A stretch of DNA of 64,000 nt from JBEEFP01 sp041166085 (GCA_041166085.1 JBEEFP010000045.1:1-64000); one strand, 5' to 3'; shown: positions 8,465-16,956, counted from the first letter of the stretch. Made by a program: numbers and translations. Notes: a model not told the origin generated them from the sequence alone.

Positions 8465-9391
8465 GTGCGTGCCCTCGTCACCGGCGGCGCCGGCTTCATC
8501 GGCTCGAACATCGTCGATGCCCTGGTGGCGGCCGGTCACGAGCCCGTCGTGCTCGACGATCTGTCGACCGGCTTCCCCGAGAACCTGCGCGGTGAGGCGC
8601 CGCTGTTCCGGGGCACGGTGGACGACGAGGCACTGGTGCGCAAGGCCACCGAGGGGGTCGAGGTGGTGTTCCACCTGGCCGCGCACCGGGCCGTGCTGCG
8701 CTCGGTCGAGCACCCGCTCACCACCGACACCGCCAACACCCATGGCACCCTCACCGTGCTCAAGGCCGCCCTCGACAACGGGGCCAGGCGGGTGGTCTAC
8801 GCCTCGTCGTCGTCGGTCTACGGCGGCGCGGCCGAGATGCCCACCCCCGAGTCGGCCCCCACCCTGCCCCGGTCGCCCTATGCCGTCACCAAGCTGGCGG
8901 GGGAGCACTACGCACGCGTCTTCGCCGAGCTCTACGGGCTGGAGACGGTGGCGCTGCGCTACTTCAACGTCTACGGACCGAGACAGCGGCCCGACTCGGC
9001 CTACGCGGCGGTGATCCCGCTGTTCATCGACGCGTTGCGCACGGGGCAGCCGCCCGAGGTGCACGGCGACGGCACCCAGACGCGCGACTTCACGTTCATC
9101 GACGACGTGGTCGCGGCCAACATGCGCGCCGCGACCGCGCCGGCCGAGGCGTGCAGCGGCAAGGCGTACAACATCGCCGGGGGCAGCGCCTACTCGCTGC
9201 TCGAGATGCTCGACATCCTCGGCAAGCTGCTCGACGTCACGCCCGAGCCGCGCCACACCGACCCGCGTGCGGGCGACGTCAAGCACACCCGCGCCGACAT
9301 CTCCGCGGCCGAGCGCGACCTCGGCCACGTCCCCTCGGTCGGCTTCGACGAGGGACTGGCCCGCACCGTGGAGTGGTTCAGCTCCCGCTGA
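8465..9391 (+). CDS. NAD-dependent nucleotide-sugar epimerase (UDP-glucose/GlcNAc 4-epimerase type)
   Basis: 308 residues from GTG 8465, with AAGGTG four bases upstream. The N-terminal TGGAGFIGS is the extended-SDR NAD motif; SSSSVYG followed by SPYAVTKLAGE supplies the catalytic Ser and Tyr-xxx-Lys. YFNVYGPRQ and a RDFTFIDDVV segment are typical of GalE/WbpP-like sugar epimerases. The substrate cannot be settled from sequence. It lies between the CapD-like dehydratase and a second SDR gene, consistent with precursor supply for the same surface polysaccharide. Confidence 0.85.
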   Translation: MRALVTGGAGFIGSNIVDALVAAGHEPVVLDDLSTGFPENLRGEAPLFRGTVDDEALVRKATEGVEVVFHLAAHRAVLRSVEHPLTTDTANTHGTLTVLKAALDNGARRVVYASSSSVYGGAAEMPTPESAPTLPRSPYAVTKLAGEHYARVFAELYGLETVALRYFNVYGPRQRPDSAYAAVIPLFIDALRTGQPPEVHGDGTQTRDFTFIDDVVAANMRAATAPAEACSGKAYNIAGGSAYSLLEMLDILGKLLDVTPEPRHTDPRAGDVKHTRADISAAERDLGHVPSVGFDEGLARTVEWFSSR

Positions 9392-9446
9392 GTGGGGGGT
9401 TTTCCATCGTCAGCGCTCTCAGCGGGGCCCGATAGCCTGGGCGGCC

Positions 9447-10430
9447 GTGCCCACTCGCTACTTGGTCACCGGCGGCGCCGGCTTCATCGGCTCCCACCTC
9501 GTCGACGCCCTGTTGGCCCGAGGCGACCACGTGATCGCCCTCGACAACCTCTCCACCGGGCACCTGGCCAACCTTGACGACGCAGGTGGCCACCCCAACT
9601 TCCGCTTCGTGCAGGGCTCGGTGCTCGACGAGCTCATGGTCGACGAGCTCGTGCACGAGAGCGACGTCGTCATCCACCTCGCGGCGGCCGTTGGCGTGAA
9701 GCTCATCGTCGAGCAGCCGCTGCGATCGTTCACCACCAACATCCGCGGTTCGGAGATCGTGCTCGAGGCTGCGCATCGATACCGGCGCAAGACCCTGGTC
9801 GCCAGCACGTCCGAGGTCTACGGCAAGAACAACGCCGACGGACTCACCGAGGACGCGGACCGTGTGCTGGGCCCGATCACGGTGTCGCGCTGGGCCTACT
9901 CGATCGCCAAGTCGGTCGACGAGATCCTCGCCTACGTGTACCACCGCGAGCGGGGTCTCCCGACCATCGTCGTGCGCCTGTTCAACACAGTCGGGCCGCG
10001 GCAGAGCCCGGCCTACGGCATGGTGATCCCGCGTCTTGTCCGCCAGGCGTTGGCAGGCACACCCCTCACCGTGTACGGCGATGGCCAGCAGTCGCGCTGC
10101 TTCTGCCACGTCGCCGATGTCGTCCGCGGATTGATGCAACTCCTCGATGACGAGCGAGCCATCGGCGAGGTCTTCAACATCGGCTCGTCCGAGGAGATCA
10201 CCATCGCCGACCTCGCCGAGAAGGTGCGGGCCATGACGGGCGGCGAGTCCACGATCGACCTCATCCCCTACGAGCAGGCCTATGACGTGGGGTTCGAGGA
10301 CATGCGGCGCCGCGTCCCGGACACCGCGAAGATCCGTGCCGTCACGGGTTGGACGCCCACCCGCGGGCTGGACGACGTGTTGCGAGAGACGATCGACGAG
10401 GCCGCCGTCGAACTGCAGCTCAACTCCTGA
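9447..10430 (+). CDS. Second extended-SDR nucleotide-sugar epimerase/decarboxylase
   Basis: 327 residues from GTG 9447, which places TGGAGFIGS right at the N-terminus; a longer frame overlaps the previous gene and is unlikely. TSEVYG and WAYSIAKSVDE give the Ser and Tyr-xxx-Lys residues. RLFNTVGPRQ and RCFCHVADVVRG resemble UDP-glucuronate decarboxylases and UDP-glucose epimerases, and the C-terminal YEQAYDVGFEDMRRR is common in a GalE-like subgroup. It follows the first epimerase by 55 bases on the same strand and is probably co-transcribed. The exact sugar is undetermined. Confidence 0.8.
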   Translation: MPTRYLVTGGAGFIGSHLVDALLARGDHVIALDNLSTGHLANLDDAGGHPNFRFVQGSVLDELMVDELVHESDVVIHLAAAVGVKLIVEQPLRSFTTNIRGSEIVLEAAHRYRRKTLVASTSEVYGKNNADGLTEDADRVLGPITVSRWAYSIAKSVDEILAYVYHRERGLPTIVVRLFNTVGPRQSPAYGMVIPRLVRQALAGTPLTVYGDGQQSRCFCHVADVVRGLMQLLDDERAIGEVFNIGSSEEITIADLAEKVRAMTGGESTIDLIPYEQAYDVGFEDMRRRVPDTAKIRAVTGWTPTRGLDDVLRETIDEAAVELQLNS

Positions 10431-10441
10431 CGCTGCACTGA

Positions 10442-10481
10442 TTTGCGCGGTGCGGGGGACACTCCGCGCATACCGCGCAAA
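10442..10481. terminator. Nested hairpin after the epimerase pair
   Basis: TTTGCGCGGT (10442-10451) and ACCGCGCAAA (10472-10481) are perfect complements, and the 20 bases between them can form a shorter inner GCGG/CCGC stem. It starts 12 bases after the stop at 10430. Termination is likely; an operator role cannot be excluded. Confidence 0.45.
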
Positions 10482-10580
10482 GGGTCATGCGTTGGCGCGC
10501 GGGGTGGTGAGAGCGCGCCTCTCCGTGGCCAAGAAATCCTGAAAAGGTGTTGCGGGACAGGGGTTTCTGTCACTGGCCGG

Positions 10581-10605
10581 TGCTAGAATGACATCGATGT
10601 CATTC
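10581..10605 (+). promoter_or_regulatory. Extended -10 promoter embedded in a 20-base perfect palindrome
   Basis: TGCTAGAAT at 10581-10589 is an extended -10 (TGn then TAGAAT). The perfect dyad GAATGACATCGATGTCATTC runs 10586-10605, across the -10 and the start codon. Transcription would begin about 10596, giving a leaderless mRNA from ATG 10597. A repressor bound to the dyad would block the -10 directly. Confidence 0.5.
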
Positions 10606-11730
10606 AGGGTTCCCTTCGATGCGACGGACGCGGACCTGACCGACGCCATCGGCCAGCTCGCAGGGGTGATGACCTGCACGCACCGCCAGCTGCTGCAGGT
10701 GATCGTCGCCTACGACGACCGCTGCGCCTACCGCCAGGACGGGTCGCGCAACATGGCCGAGTGGCTCTCGGCCCGGCTGTCCATCAGCTACACCACGGCC
10801 AACGCGTGGGTGCGGGTGGCGCGCCGGCTGCGTCACCTGCCGGCGCTGGCCGCGGCGTATGAGGAAGGGCGCCTGTCCTACGAGCAGGTGCTCGTCGTCC
10901 TGCGCATGGCCACCGAGGGAACCGACGCCGAGTGGGCCGAGCGCGCTCCCGGGCACTCGGTGGCCGAGCTCGAGGCGCTGGCCCTGCGCCAGCGCGATGC
11001 CCGCCTCGACGAGCAAGCCGCGCACGAGAAGCGACGCCTGTGGTGGCGCGAGAGCGACGACCACACCCGACTGTTCGGCGGCTTCGACCTGCCGGCGCTG
11101 GCGGGCGAGCGCGTGAAGAAGACCCTGACCGCGATCGCCGATGCCATCCCGGCTGATCCCGCCACCGACAAGCGCGAGCCCTTCGAGGCCCGCTGCGCGG
11201 ATGCGCTGGAACTGCTGTGCTCGAACGACCAGGGCACCAAGCGGGCCGACCGGGCGACCGTCGTGATCCACGCCGACGCGTCGTTCGCGGCCGGCGGCGA
11301 AGGGTCAGCAGAGGTCGAAGAGGGCGTGACCATCAGCCGCGGCGCCCTCGAGCGCCTGCTGTGCGACTGCGACCTCGAGCCGATCGTGATCCAGCCCGAC
11401 GGCAGCCTGGGCATCGGGCGCAAGACCCGGTCGGTGCCACGGGCCATGGAGCGGCGCATCCGCCGCCGCGACCACGGATGCCGTTTTCCGGGCTGCGGCC
11501 TCGCGCGGTGGACCCAGATCCACCACATGGCCCACTGGAGCGCCGACCGCGGCCCCACCAACGAGTCGAACCTCATCACCGTGTGCCTCTACCACCACCA
11601 CTTCCTGCACGAGGAGCACTGGAAAGCGCGCGGCGACCCCAATGGGGTGCTCGAGTTCGTGAATCGGTTCGGGAGGGTGCTGAAAACCGGCCCGCCTCCG
11701 CTGCGACCCGGCCTCTTCCACGCGGCCTGA
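10597..11730 (+). CDS. 13E12-type DUF222 and HNH endonuclease-domain protein
   Basis: 377 residues from ATG 10597; an ATG at 10588 overlaps the likely -10 and is less probable. The first ~270 residues are the helical DUF222 region (TCTHRQLLQVIVAYDDR, then SISYTTANAWVRVARRL). The C-terminal HNH domain at about 293-355 has RDHGCRFPGCG, QIHHMAHW, N-x-L-ITVCLYHHHFLH, with all metal-binding and catalytic positions present. Such genes are multicopy in many actinobacterial genomes, and their role (selfish element, DNA repair or defence) is not settled. The palindrome at its promoter indicates regulated expression. Confidence 0.85.
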   Translation: MSFRVPFDATDADLTDAIGQLAGVMTCTHRQLLQVIVAYDDRCAYRQDGSRNMAEWLSARLSISYTTANAWVRVARRLRHLPALAAAYEEGRLSYEQVLVVLRMATEGTDAEWAERAPGHSVAELEALALRQRDARLDEQAAHEKRRLWWRESDDHTRLFGGFDLPALAGERVKKTLTAIADAIPADPATDKREPFEARCADALELLCSNDQGTKRADRATVVIHADASFAAGGEGSAEVEEGVTISRGALERLLCDCDLEPIVIQPDGSLGIGRKTRSVPRAMERRIRRRDHGCRFPGCGLARWTQIHHMAHWSADRGPTNESNLITVCLYHHHFLHEEHWKARGDPNGVLEFVNRFGRVLKTGPPPLRPGLFHAA

Positions 11731-11753
11731 TCGTCGGCGGGCGCAGTCAGCCG

Positions 11754-12365
11754 TCAGTCGTTGGACGCGAACGCCTCGGTGGCGGTGCGGGCCATGTCAC
11801 CCAGCTCGACGATGGCGCGGCGCACCTCATCGGCGAGGCGGCCATGTCCGCCTGAGGCCCGCCACTGGGCCACGCCCGCGGTCAGCGCTGCGTGCAGGGA
11901 GATGGCGATGAGCTGCACCCGACGGTCGTGGATGGGCAGCCCCGCCTGTTCGGCGATCTCGGCCATGAACGCGGCCCGCCACCGGAGGATCTCCTGGATG
12001 CTGGCGGCGGCCAGGGACGGGTCGTCGGCGGCCAGCTGCCAGATGTGCAAGAGGACGTCGCTGATCTCGTCGACCGCGTCGGCGCCCTCCGCCATGGCCT
12101 GCTGCAGCGACTCGAACGGCGGGCCGGTGCGGTCGCGCCGGCGGAACGCGTCGAGCATGCCTTGGAGGGCGGGGTCGAAGCGGTTCCAGATGAGGGCGTC
12201 CTTGGAGGGGAAGTAGCGGTAGAGGGTCCGCACCGAGATCTCCGCGGCCGAGGCGATCTCCTCGACCGTCGTCCCCGCGTACCCCTTGCGCTCGAAGAGG
12301 TCCATGGCGGCGGCCTCCACGCGCGTGCGCGTGTCGCGTCGGGTGCTCTCGCGCAGGCGGGGCAT
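11754..12365 (-). CDS. TetR-family transcriptional repressor
   Basis: 203 residues from ATG 12365; the frame upstream is in the intergenic region and the next gene. Residues ~10-55 are the TetR helix-turn-helix: DTRTRVEAAAMDLFERKGYAGTTVEEIASAAEISVRTLYRYFPSKDALI. The rest is the variable helical ligand domain. It is divergent from the coiled-coil protein gene at 12427, with a 21-base dyad in the 61 bases between them, so it probably controls itself and that gene. The ligand is unknown. Confidence 0.9.
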   Translation of the reverse strand: MPRLRESTRRDTRTRVEAAAMDLFERKGYAGTTVEEIASAAEISVRTLYRYFPSKDALIWNRFDPALQGMLDAFRRRDRTGPPFESLQQAMAEGADAVDEISDVLLHIWQLAADDPSLAAASIQEILRWRAAFMAEIAEQAGLPIHDRRVQLIAISLHAALTAGVAQWRASGGHGRLADEVRRAIVELGDMARTATEAFASND

Positions 12366-12389
12366 GGACTGATTATCCCCTTCCTGGGG

Positions 12390-12410
12390 GGTGCATGGGC
12401 AGCATGCACC
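12390..12410. promoter_or_regulatory. Probable TetR operator in the divergent intergenic region
   Basis: Perfect 8-base arms GGTGCATG (12390-12397) and CATGCACC (12403-12410) flank a 5-base centre. It sits 25 bases before the TetR start and 17 before the divergent start; TATCCT at 12413-12418 next to it could be the -10 of the divergent gene. Position and symmetry fit autoregulation. Confidence 0.55.
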
Positions 12411-12426
12411 TCTATCCTTTGGTTCC

Positions 12427-13299
12427 ATGGCGGAGCGCGGGGTGAGCTGGGAGGCGGGGGAGCGGAACACGTCGCCGCCGTCCGACGAGGACCTCGACCT
12501 CGGCGGCTTCACCCTGCAGTGGGGCGACACCGACCCGTCACGGGTCGGGCCCACGCCGATCGTCGGGACGCCCGGCTCGGCGGTGGTGTGGGAGGAGCAG
12601 ATCGGCACCGATCCGATGCTGCTGGCGTCCGAAGCGCTGGATGCGGCCCGGGTGGCAGCCGAGCAGGAGCGGGAGGCGGTCGAGCAGGCCAAGGCCAAGT
12701 CCCGGCGGCGGGAGGCGGCGCTGGCCCGGGCGTCGAAGGCCAAGTCGGAGCGCCATGAGGCGGCGGCGCGGGCGAAGATCGAGAAGGAAGACCGGGTCCG
12801 GCGGGCGGAGTTCGAGCGGGAGGCGGCGCGCATCGAGGCGGCCCGCCAGCGCGCCACCGAGGAGGCCAAGGTCGCGGCCTCCGAGCGCCGCCGGGCCGAG
12901 GCGCTGCAGGCGGCGGCCGAGCGGGAGCGGGCCGAGGAGGCGCGCGCCCGGGCCCAGGCCGCCCTCGACGCCAGCCGGCGGGCGGAGGAGGCCCGCCGGC
13001 GGGCCGAGGTCGAGGAGGCGCAACGCGACGCGCAACGGGCGGCCGAGCGTCAGGCCGAGGCCGCGGCTGCGGTGGAGGCGCGCCAGGCGCGCAACGTGCC
13101 GCGCGCGCAGTCGGGTGAGGACCAGGCGTGGCTGCGCGGTGAGCTGGCCGAGCGCCTCGACCGCCACGCGTCGACCCTGCGCGACTTCCAGGCGTGGGCC
13201 GAGCGCCGCGGTCTGCACGGCGTGTCGCGAGCGGGCCTCGGCGACGTGGCCGCCGACCTCGAGCAGCGCATCGCGCGCCTGCGCGACACCGACGACTGA
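12427..13299 (+). CDS. Long coiled-coil protein of unknown function
   Basis: 290 residues from ATG 12427; TATCCT at 12413-12418 would give a leaderless start here, although GTG 12391 is also in frame. Residues ~60-230 are a continuous, Ala/Glu/Arg-rich helix (repeated EAARAKIEKEDR-like segments) strongly predicted to form a coiled coil. The N-terminal 50 residues are acidic and unstructured, and the C-terminal ~55 form a separate helical unit. No catalytic motif or membrane segment is seen. The adjacent divergent TetR gene probably regulates it. Extreme helical repeats make homology-based naming unsafe. Confidence 0.65.
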   Translation: MAERGVSWEAGERNTSPPSDEDLDLGGFTLQWGDTDPSRVGPTPIVGTPGSAVVWEEQIGTDPMLLASEALDAARVAAEQEREAVEQAKAKSRRREAALARASKAKSERHEAAARAKIEKEDRVRRAEFEREAARIEAARQRATEEAKVAASERRRAEALQAAAERERAEEARARAQAALDASRRAEEARRRAEVEEAQRDAQRAAERQAEAAAAVEARQARNVPRAQSGEDQAWLRGELAERLDRHASTLRDFQAWAERRGLHGVSRAGLGDVAADLEQRIARLRDTDD

Positions 13300-13316
13300 G
13301 GCTCGCTTCCGGCGCG

Positions 13317-13700
13317 CTACTCGCCGGCGAGCGCGGCGATCACCTCGGGCAGGCGGGCGACCTCGGACTTGGAGAGGCAGGCGCGGATGCCGACCGCGCT
13401 CGCGTGCTGCTCGATCTCCGGTGTCAGGAACGCGCTGAACAACACGATCGGCTGCTGTGGCACTTGCTCGAGCACCAGCTGGGCAACCTCCAGGCCGGAC
13501 ATCCCGGGCATGCGGTTGTCGAGCACCAACACGGTGGGAACGGGCGGTGGCTCGAAGCGTCTGACGGCGTCGAGCGCCTCTGATCCGTCGATCGCCTCGG
13601 CGATGACCTCGACGCCGGCCCGACTGAGGTAGATGCGCGCCAGGGTGCGCATGTCCTCCTCGTCGTCGGCGATCAGGACGGTGATCGGCTCACTCGCCAT
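13317..13700 (-). CDS. Stand-alone response-regulator receiver protein
   Basis: 127 residues from ATG 13700. A single receiver domain: the acidic pocket DDEED near 11-15, phosphoacceptor Asp in LVLDNRMPGMSG at about 60, a Ser in LFSAF as the conserved Thr/Ser, and Lys in LSKSE. There is no output domain, so it would act through a partner protein. Its ATG shares one base with the TGA of the upstream gene (TGATG), indicating translational coupling. No histidine kinase is seen nearby; the STAS and EAL genes just beyond are candidate partners. Confidence 0.85.
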   Translation of the reverse strand: MASEPITVLIADDEEDMRTLARIYLSRAGVEVIAEAIDGSEALDAVRRFEPPPVPTVLVLDNRMPGMSGLEVAQLVLEQVPQQPIVLFSAFLTPEIEQHASAVGIRACLSKSEVARLPEVIAALAGE

Positions 13701-14059
13701 CAGGCACGGGTTCCCTCGCCCTCGGGGGTGGCCGTGCCGCCGCGCTCGGGGTCGGCCTCGAGCACGTCCTTCAACGGCTGATCGTCGGAGCCGGTGCCGC
13801 GCCGGCGGCGCGCGGCGGCGATGGCGGCCGCCTCGGCCGGGTCGCTCCCGGGCGCGGGCGCCTGGGGCGGGGCGTCGGGGTCTGGCCACTCGCCGCCGCC
13901 CTTGACGTTGGGCGCGCCGACGACCGACTGCTCGATGACGTAGGGCGTGTCGTCCTCGTCGTGGAGGACCCCGGAGCGCACCTCCTCGTCGATGGGCTGG
14001 TTGCTCGGCTGGGCGGTGTCGCCGGGGACGAGGTCGGGGGGACGGGCGGAGTCGGCCAT
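13700..14059 (-). CDS. Small acidic hypothetical protein coupled to the response regulator
   Basis: 119 residues from ATG 14059. The protein is rich in Asp, Pro and Ala, and appears largely disordered, with a short ordered core around DTPYVIEQSVVGAPNV (about 37-52). No signal peptide, membrane span or known motif. Its stop overlaps the start of the receiver gene by one base, so the two proteins are made together and may interact. I do not recognise the family. Confidence 0.6.
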   Translation of the reverse strand: MADSARPPDLVPGDTAQPSNQPIDEEVRSGVLHDEDDTPYVIEQSVVGAPNVKGGGEWPDPDAPPQAPAPGSDPAEAAAIAAARRRRGTGSDDQPLKDVLEADPERGGTATPEGEGTRA

Positions 14060-14209
14060 GGCTGGGTCGTACCCGTTCGCGGCCCCCCCACCCCTCCGCC
14101 TGGGGAGCGATGCGTGCACGCGGGGGTGGCCGGGTACCGTGGCCCCCGGAACAGTTTTCCGGGCGTTCAAGCGACAGCGCTCCCGTGCGACGCGTGAATG
14201 GAAGACCCG

Positions 14210-14533
14210 ATGAGCCAGATGAGCGCTGACCTCCAACTCGAGGTGCACGACGACGGCGCCATCGCGACCGTGCGGCTGATCGGCGAGCTCGACATTTCCA
14301 CCGCCGAGCGGGTGCGCAACTGCTTCGGCGAGGTCTTCGCCTCGGGCCGGCGCCGGCTGGTGGTGGACCTCTCCCAGCTCGACTTCATCGACTCGACCGG
14401 GCTGGGCGTGATGGTGGCCGCCCTCAAGCGCTTCCGCAGCGACGGCGGCGAGATGACCGTGGCCGACCCGGCCCCGCGGGTGCGCAAGGTGTTCGAGCTG
14501 ACGAGGCTCGACACCGAGTTCTCCATGACCTGA
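14210..14533 (+). CDS. STAS-domain anti-sigma factor antagonist
   Basis: 107 residues from ATG 14210, preceded by GGAAG at the right spacing; ATG 14198 is an alternative. The fold is SpoIIAA/RsbV-like: VRLIGELDISTAERV followed by VVDLSQLDFIDSTGLGVMVAALKRF, in which the Ser of DSTG is the site phosphorylated by RsbW-type kinases. Unphosphorylated antagonist frees a stress sigma factor by binding its anti-sigma kinase. It is a close paralogue of the protein at 31553-31867. No kinase gene lies nearby. Confidence 0.85.
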   Translation: MSQMSADLQLEVHDDGAIATVRLIGELDISTAERVRNCFGEVFASGRRRLVVDLSQLDFIDSTGLGVMVAALKRFRSDGGEMTVADPAPRVRKVFELTRLDTEFSMT

Positions 14534-14651
14534 GCAACTGGGGGATGACCTCGACAAGGTGTGCAGGTCCGCCTCCCTCGTGATGCTCAAGGTTTTTCAC
14601 GAACCTGTCGAAAGCCGGCAAAAGGGACCGTAAAGCAAGCGGAGCAGCGGT

Positions 14652-15704
14652 TTGCCAGCAGCACGGGAGCGCACGGGTCGGCGGTACGTCGAAGCGGTGA
14701 TCGGCCGGCGTGCCTTCAGCCTCGTCTACCAGCCCATCGTCCACCTCGACACGGGCACGGTTTCGGGTGTCGAGGCGCTGTGCCGCTTCCACGACGGGCG
14801 TCCGCCCGACCTGTGGTTCGAGCAGTGCGAGGCCTTCGGTCTGGCGCCGGCCATCGACCTGGCCATCGTCCAGCTGGTCGCGAACGACCTCGACCGGCTC
14901 CCGTCCGGCTACGTGGCCATCAACCTGTCGCCCCTGTCGCTGCAGGATGTGCGGCCCATCCAGCGCGCCCTGCTCGACCTGGCCCGCCGGCGCACCATCG
15001 TGCTGGAGATCACCGAGCACACCGCGATCGCGGACTACGACGTGGCCGCGTCGAGCCTGGCCCGGTTGCGATCGGCGGGCGTCCTGCTGGCGGTGGACGA
15101 CGCGGGCGCGGGCCACTCGAGCCTGCTGCACGTGCTGCGCCTGCGCCCCGACATCATCAAGCTCGACCGCTCGATCACCGCGTCCATCGACACCGACCCG
15201 TCGCGGCGTGCGCTGGCGGCGGCGATGGGGATCTTCGCCGGGGAGACGGGTGCGGTGGTGGTGGCCGAAGGGGTGGAGACCGACGCCGAGGTGGCGGCGC
15301 TGCGGCGCATCGGCGTGACGCGGGGGCAGGGCTTCGGCCTCGCCATGCCGTCGGCCCCACCGGTGCCGGAGCCGACGTATCGGCCGCGGCGGTCGGTGGA
15401 CGTGCGTGACGAGGGCCGGCGGTCGCACCTGTCGACCGTCGTGCGTGGCGGTGAGGAGTGGGGCGAGGCGGACGCGGCGGCCGCGGTCGCGGCCCACGGC
15501 CTGCTCGCGTCGCTGGGGTCGATGTCGACGGCGGTGGGGTTGCTGCGCGAGCTCGAGGCGACCGAACCCGAGCAGCTGCGTGCGCTCTGCAGCGTGCTCG
15601 AGCGCCAGATCTCCCACGTGGGCGGCGTGCTGAGCGACCTCGTGCGCGGCCTCCCGGCCGAGACGGTGAGCTACCTGGAAGGGCTCACGGCCCAACGCCG
15701 ATAA
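14652..15704 (+). CDS. EAL-domain protein, probable c-di-GMP phosphodiesterase or sensor
   Basis: 350 residues from TTG 14652. The EAL domain covers ~15-235: GVEALCRF (EAL), INLSP, LEITEH, DD, IIKLDRS and AEGVET provide the usual metal- and substrate-binding Glu, Asn, Asp and Lys residues. The loop-6 motif reads DDAGAGHSS rather than the standard DDFGTGYSS, so activity may be reduced. The C-terminal ~110 residues are a separate helical region without a known motif. It sits between STAS and GAF-ANTAR genes. No GGDEF domain is attached. Confidence 0.8.
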   Translation: MPAARERTGRRYVEAVIGRRAFSLVYQPIVHLDTGTVSGVEALCRFHDGRPPDLWFEQCEAFGLAPAIDLAIVQLVANDLDRLPSGYVAINLSPLSLQDVRPIQRALLDLARRRTIVLEITEHTAIADYDVAASSLARLRSAGVLLAVDDAGAGHSSLLHVLRLRPDIIKLDRSITASIDTDPSRRALAAAMGIFAGETGAVVVAEGVETDAEVAALRRIGVTRGQGFGLAMPSAPPVPEPTYRPRRSVDVRDEGRRSHLSTVVRGGEEWGEADAAAAVAAHGLLASLGSMSTAVGLLRELEATEPEQLRALCSVLERQISHVGGVLSDLVRGLPAETVSYLEGLTAQRR

Positions 15705-15783
15705 CCCGTCGGCCCTCGCGGGTCGCGCGCCCGTCCGGGGCCTGCATGGATACGGCGGGCTGGTTCGGGGGAAGGTCCCGTGC

Positions 15784-16500
15784 ATGGCTGAGGTCCCCGA
15801 GGTCGAGGATGCCCTGCCGCGGGCAGTTGTGTTAGAGCTGGCCCGCATCGTGCTGTCGACCGAGACGCTCGACAGCGTGCTGTCGCGTGTCGCCGACCTG
15901 TGCAAGAAGGTGGTCGTCGGCGCCGACGAGGTCTCGCTGACGTTGGTGCGCGCGGGCCGGGCCGCGACCGCGGCGTACACGGCCGAGCTGGCCATGCAGG
16001 CCGACGAGCGCCAGTACGGGCTCGACGGTGGCCCGTGCCTGGACGCGGGACGGGGCGGCGAGCTCATGCACATCGTCGACATGCGCACCGAGGACCGCTG
16101 GCCTGACTACTCGCCCCTGGCCGTGCAGGTGGGCGCGCTCAGCTCGCTGTCGATACCGCTGCCCATCCAGGAGGAGGTGGTGGGCGCCCTCAACATCTAC
16201 GCGCGCAAGCCCGACGCCTTCGCCGAGGAGGCCCTCGCCGCGGGCCGGGCCTTCGCCGCCTACGCCGCCATCGCGGTGAGCAACGCCGACACCTTCGTGA
16301 GCACGGCCGAGCTGGCGAAGAACCTGCAGATCGCCATGGAGAGCAGGGCGATCATCGAGCAGGCCAAGGGGATGATCATGGCCCGCAGTCGCTGCTCGGC
16401 CGACGAGGCCTTCGACATGCTCGTGAAGGCGTCCCAGCGCGAGAACGTCAAGCTGCGGGTGCTGGCCGAGCGCCTGGTCGCGTCCGCCCAGGGGGGCTAA
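15784..16500 (+). CDS. GAF and ANTAR domain RNA-binding antiterminator
   Basis: 238 residues from ATG 15784, preceded by GGGGGAAGG. Residues ~20-165 form a GAF sensory domain (LDGGPCLDAGRGGELMHIVDMRTEDRWPDY). The C-terminal ~60 residues are an ANTAR domain: LQIAMESRAIIEQAKGMIMARSRCSADEAFDML and KASQRENVKLRVLAERLV. ANTAR proteins bind paired RNA hairpins and prevent termination. The stop overlaps by four bases the stop region of the convergent STAS gene. A strong terminator-like hairpin at 16957 is a possible nearby target, though its loop does not match the usual ANTAR loop. Confidence 0.88.
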   Translation: MAEVPEVEDALPRAVVLELARIVLSTETLDSVLSRVADLCKKVVVGADEVSLTLVRAGRAATAAYTAELAMQADERQYGLDGGPCLDAGRGGELMHIVDMRTEDRWPDYSPLAVQVGALSSLSIPLPIQEEVVGALNIYARKPDAFAEEALAAGRAFAAYAAIAVSNADTFVSTAELAKNLQIAMESRAIIEQAKGMIMARSRCSADEAFDMLVKASQRENVKLRVLAERLVASAQGG

Positions 16501-16814
16501 CGGCCGAGCAGGTCGGCCACGCCGGCGGTGTCGAGCACCCGTTGGGCGTGGGCGGTGGGCTCCCGCACGTAGAGCCGGACGCCTTGGCGCTGGGCCGCGT
16601 TGTAGGCGGCGAGGACGGCGGCCAGTCCCGCGCTGTCCATGAAGCCCACGCCGCTCATGTCGACGGCCATCGCGCCGTGGAGGTCGGGCTTGGCCAGCAT
16701 GGCCCGGGCCGCGTCGGCGAAGAGCTCGGCGCAGGCGGCGTCGAACTCGCCCGTGATCGCCAGCACGGCTTCCGATTCCGATGACGCGTCGAGTACCTCG
16801 CAGAGCCGCCGCAC
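16497..16814 (-). CDS. STAS-domain protein
   Basis: 105 residues from GTG 16814, with GGGAGAA upstream. The STAS core is AVLAITGEFDAACAELF and MAVDMSGVGFMDSAGLAAVLAAY; the Ser in DSAG is the potential phosphosite. It is more diverged than the other two STAS proteins in this window (14210 and 31553). It is convergent with, and overlaps by four bases, the GAF-ANTAR gene. The partner kinase or sigma factor is unknown. Confidence 0.8.
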   Translation of the reverse strand: MRRLCEVLDASSESEAVLAITGEFDAACAELFADAARAMLAKPDLHGAMAVDMSGVGFMDSAGLAAVLAAYNAAQRQGVRLYVREPTAHAQRVLDTAGVADLLGR

Positions 16815-16937
16815 GTCGTTCTCCCTTCCCCCCGGGACATCAATGCGCCGAAGCGGGGCACATCACCTGCATGGTGGACGATCCGTAACCGGACTGCAAT
16901 GCGCTCGGCGGGTGTTCGGCGGGTGGACCGGGAATGA

Positions 16938-16951
16938 TTGGAACGCGTTCC
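16938..16951. promoter_or_regulatory. GGAACGCGTTCC palindrome
   Basis: A perfect 12-base palindrome at 16940-16951 is preceded by TT and followed after one base by CCAA, giving an imperfect longer dyad. It lies in the ~455-base gap between the divergent STAS and secreted-protein genes, just before the terminator-like hairpin, and could be an operator. Confidence 0.35.
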
Positions 16952-16956
16952 TCCAA

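Noticed and set aside
10597..11730. Transposable element carrying an HNH gene
   Set aside because: No terminal repeats or target duplication are seen around it.
12366..12869. Longer TetR frame
   Set aside because: It runs antisense through the coiled-coil gene; the helix-turn-helix begins just after ATG 12365.
14534..14651. Riboswitch-like leader before the EAL gene
   Set aside because: It contains a GGCAAAAGGGA stretch, but the GEMM core (CGCAAAGCC, GCAGCCGGG) is absent and no known class fits.
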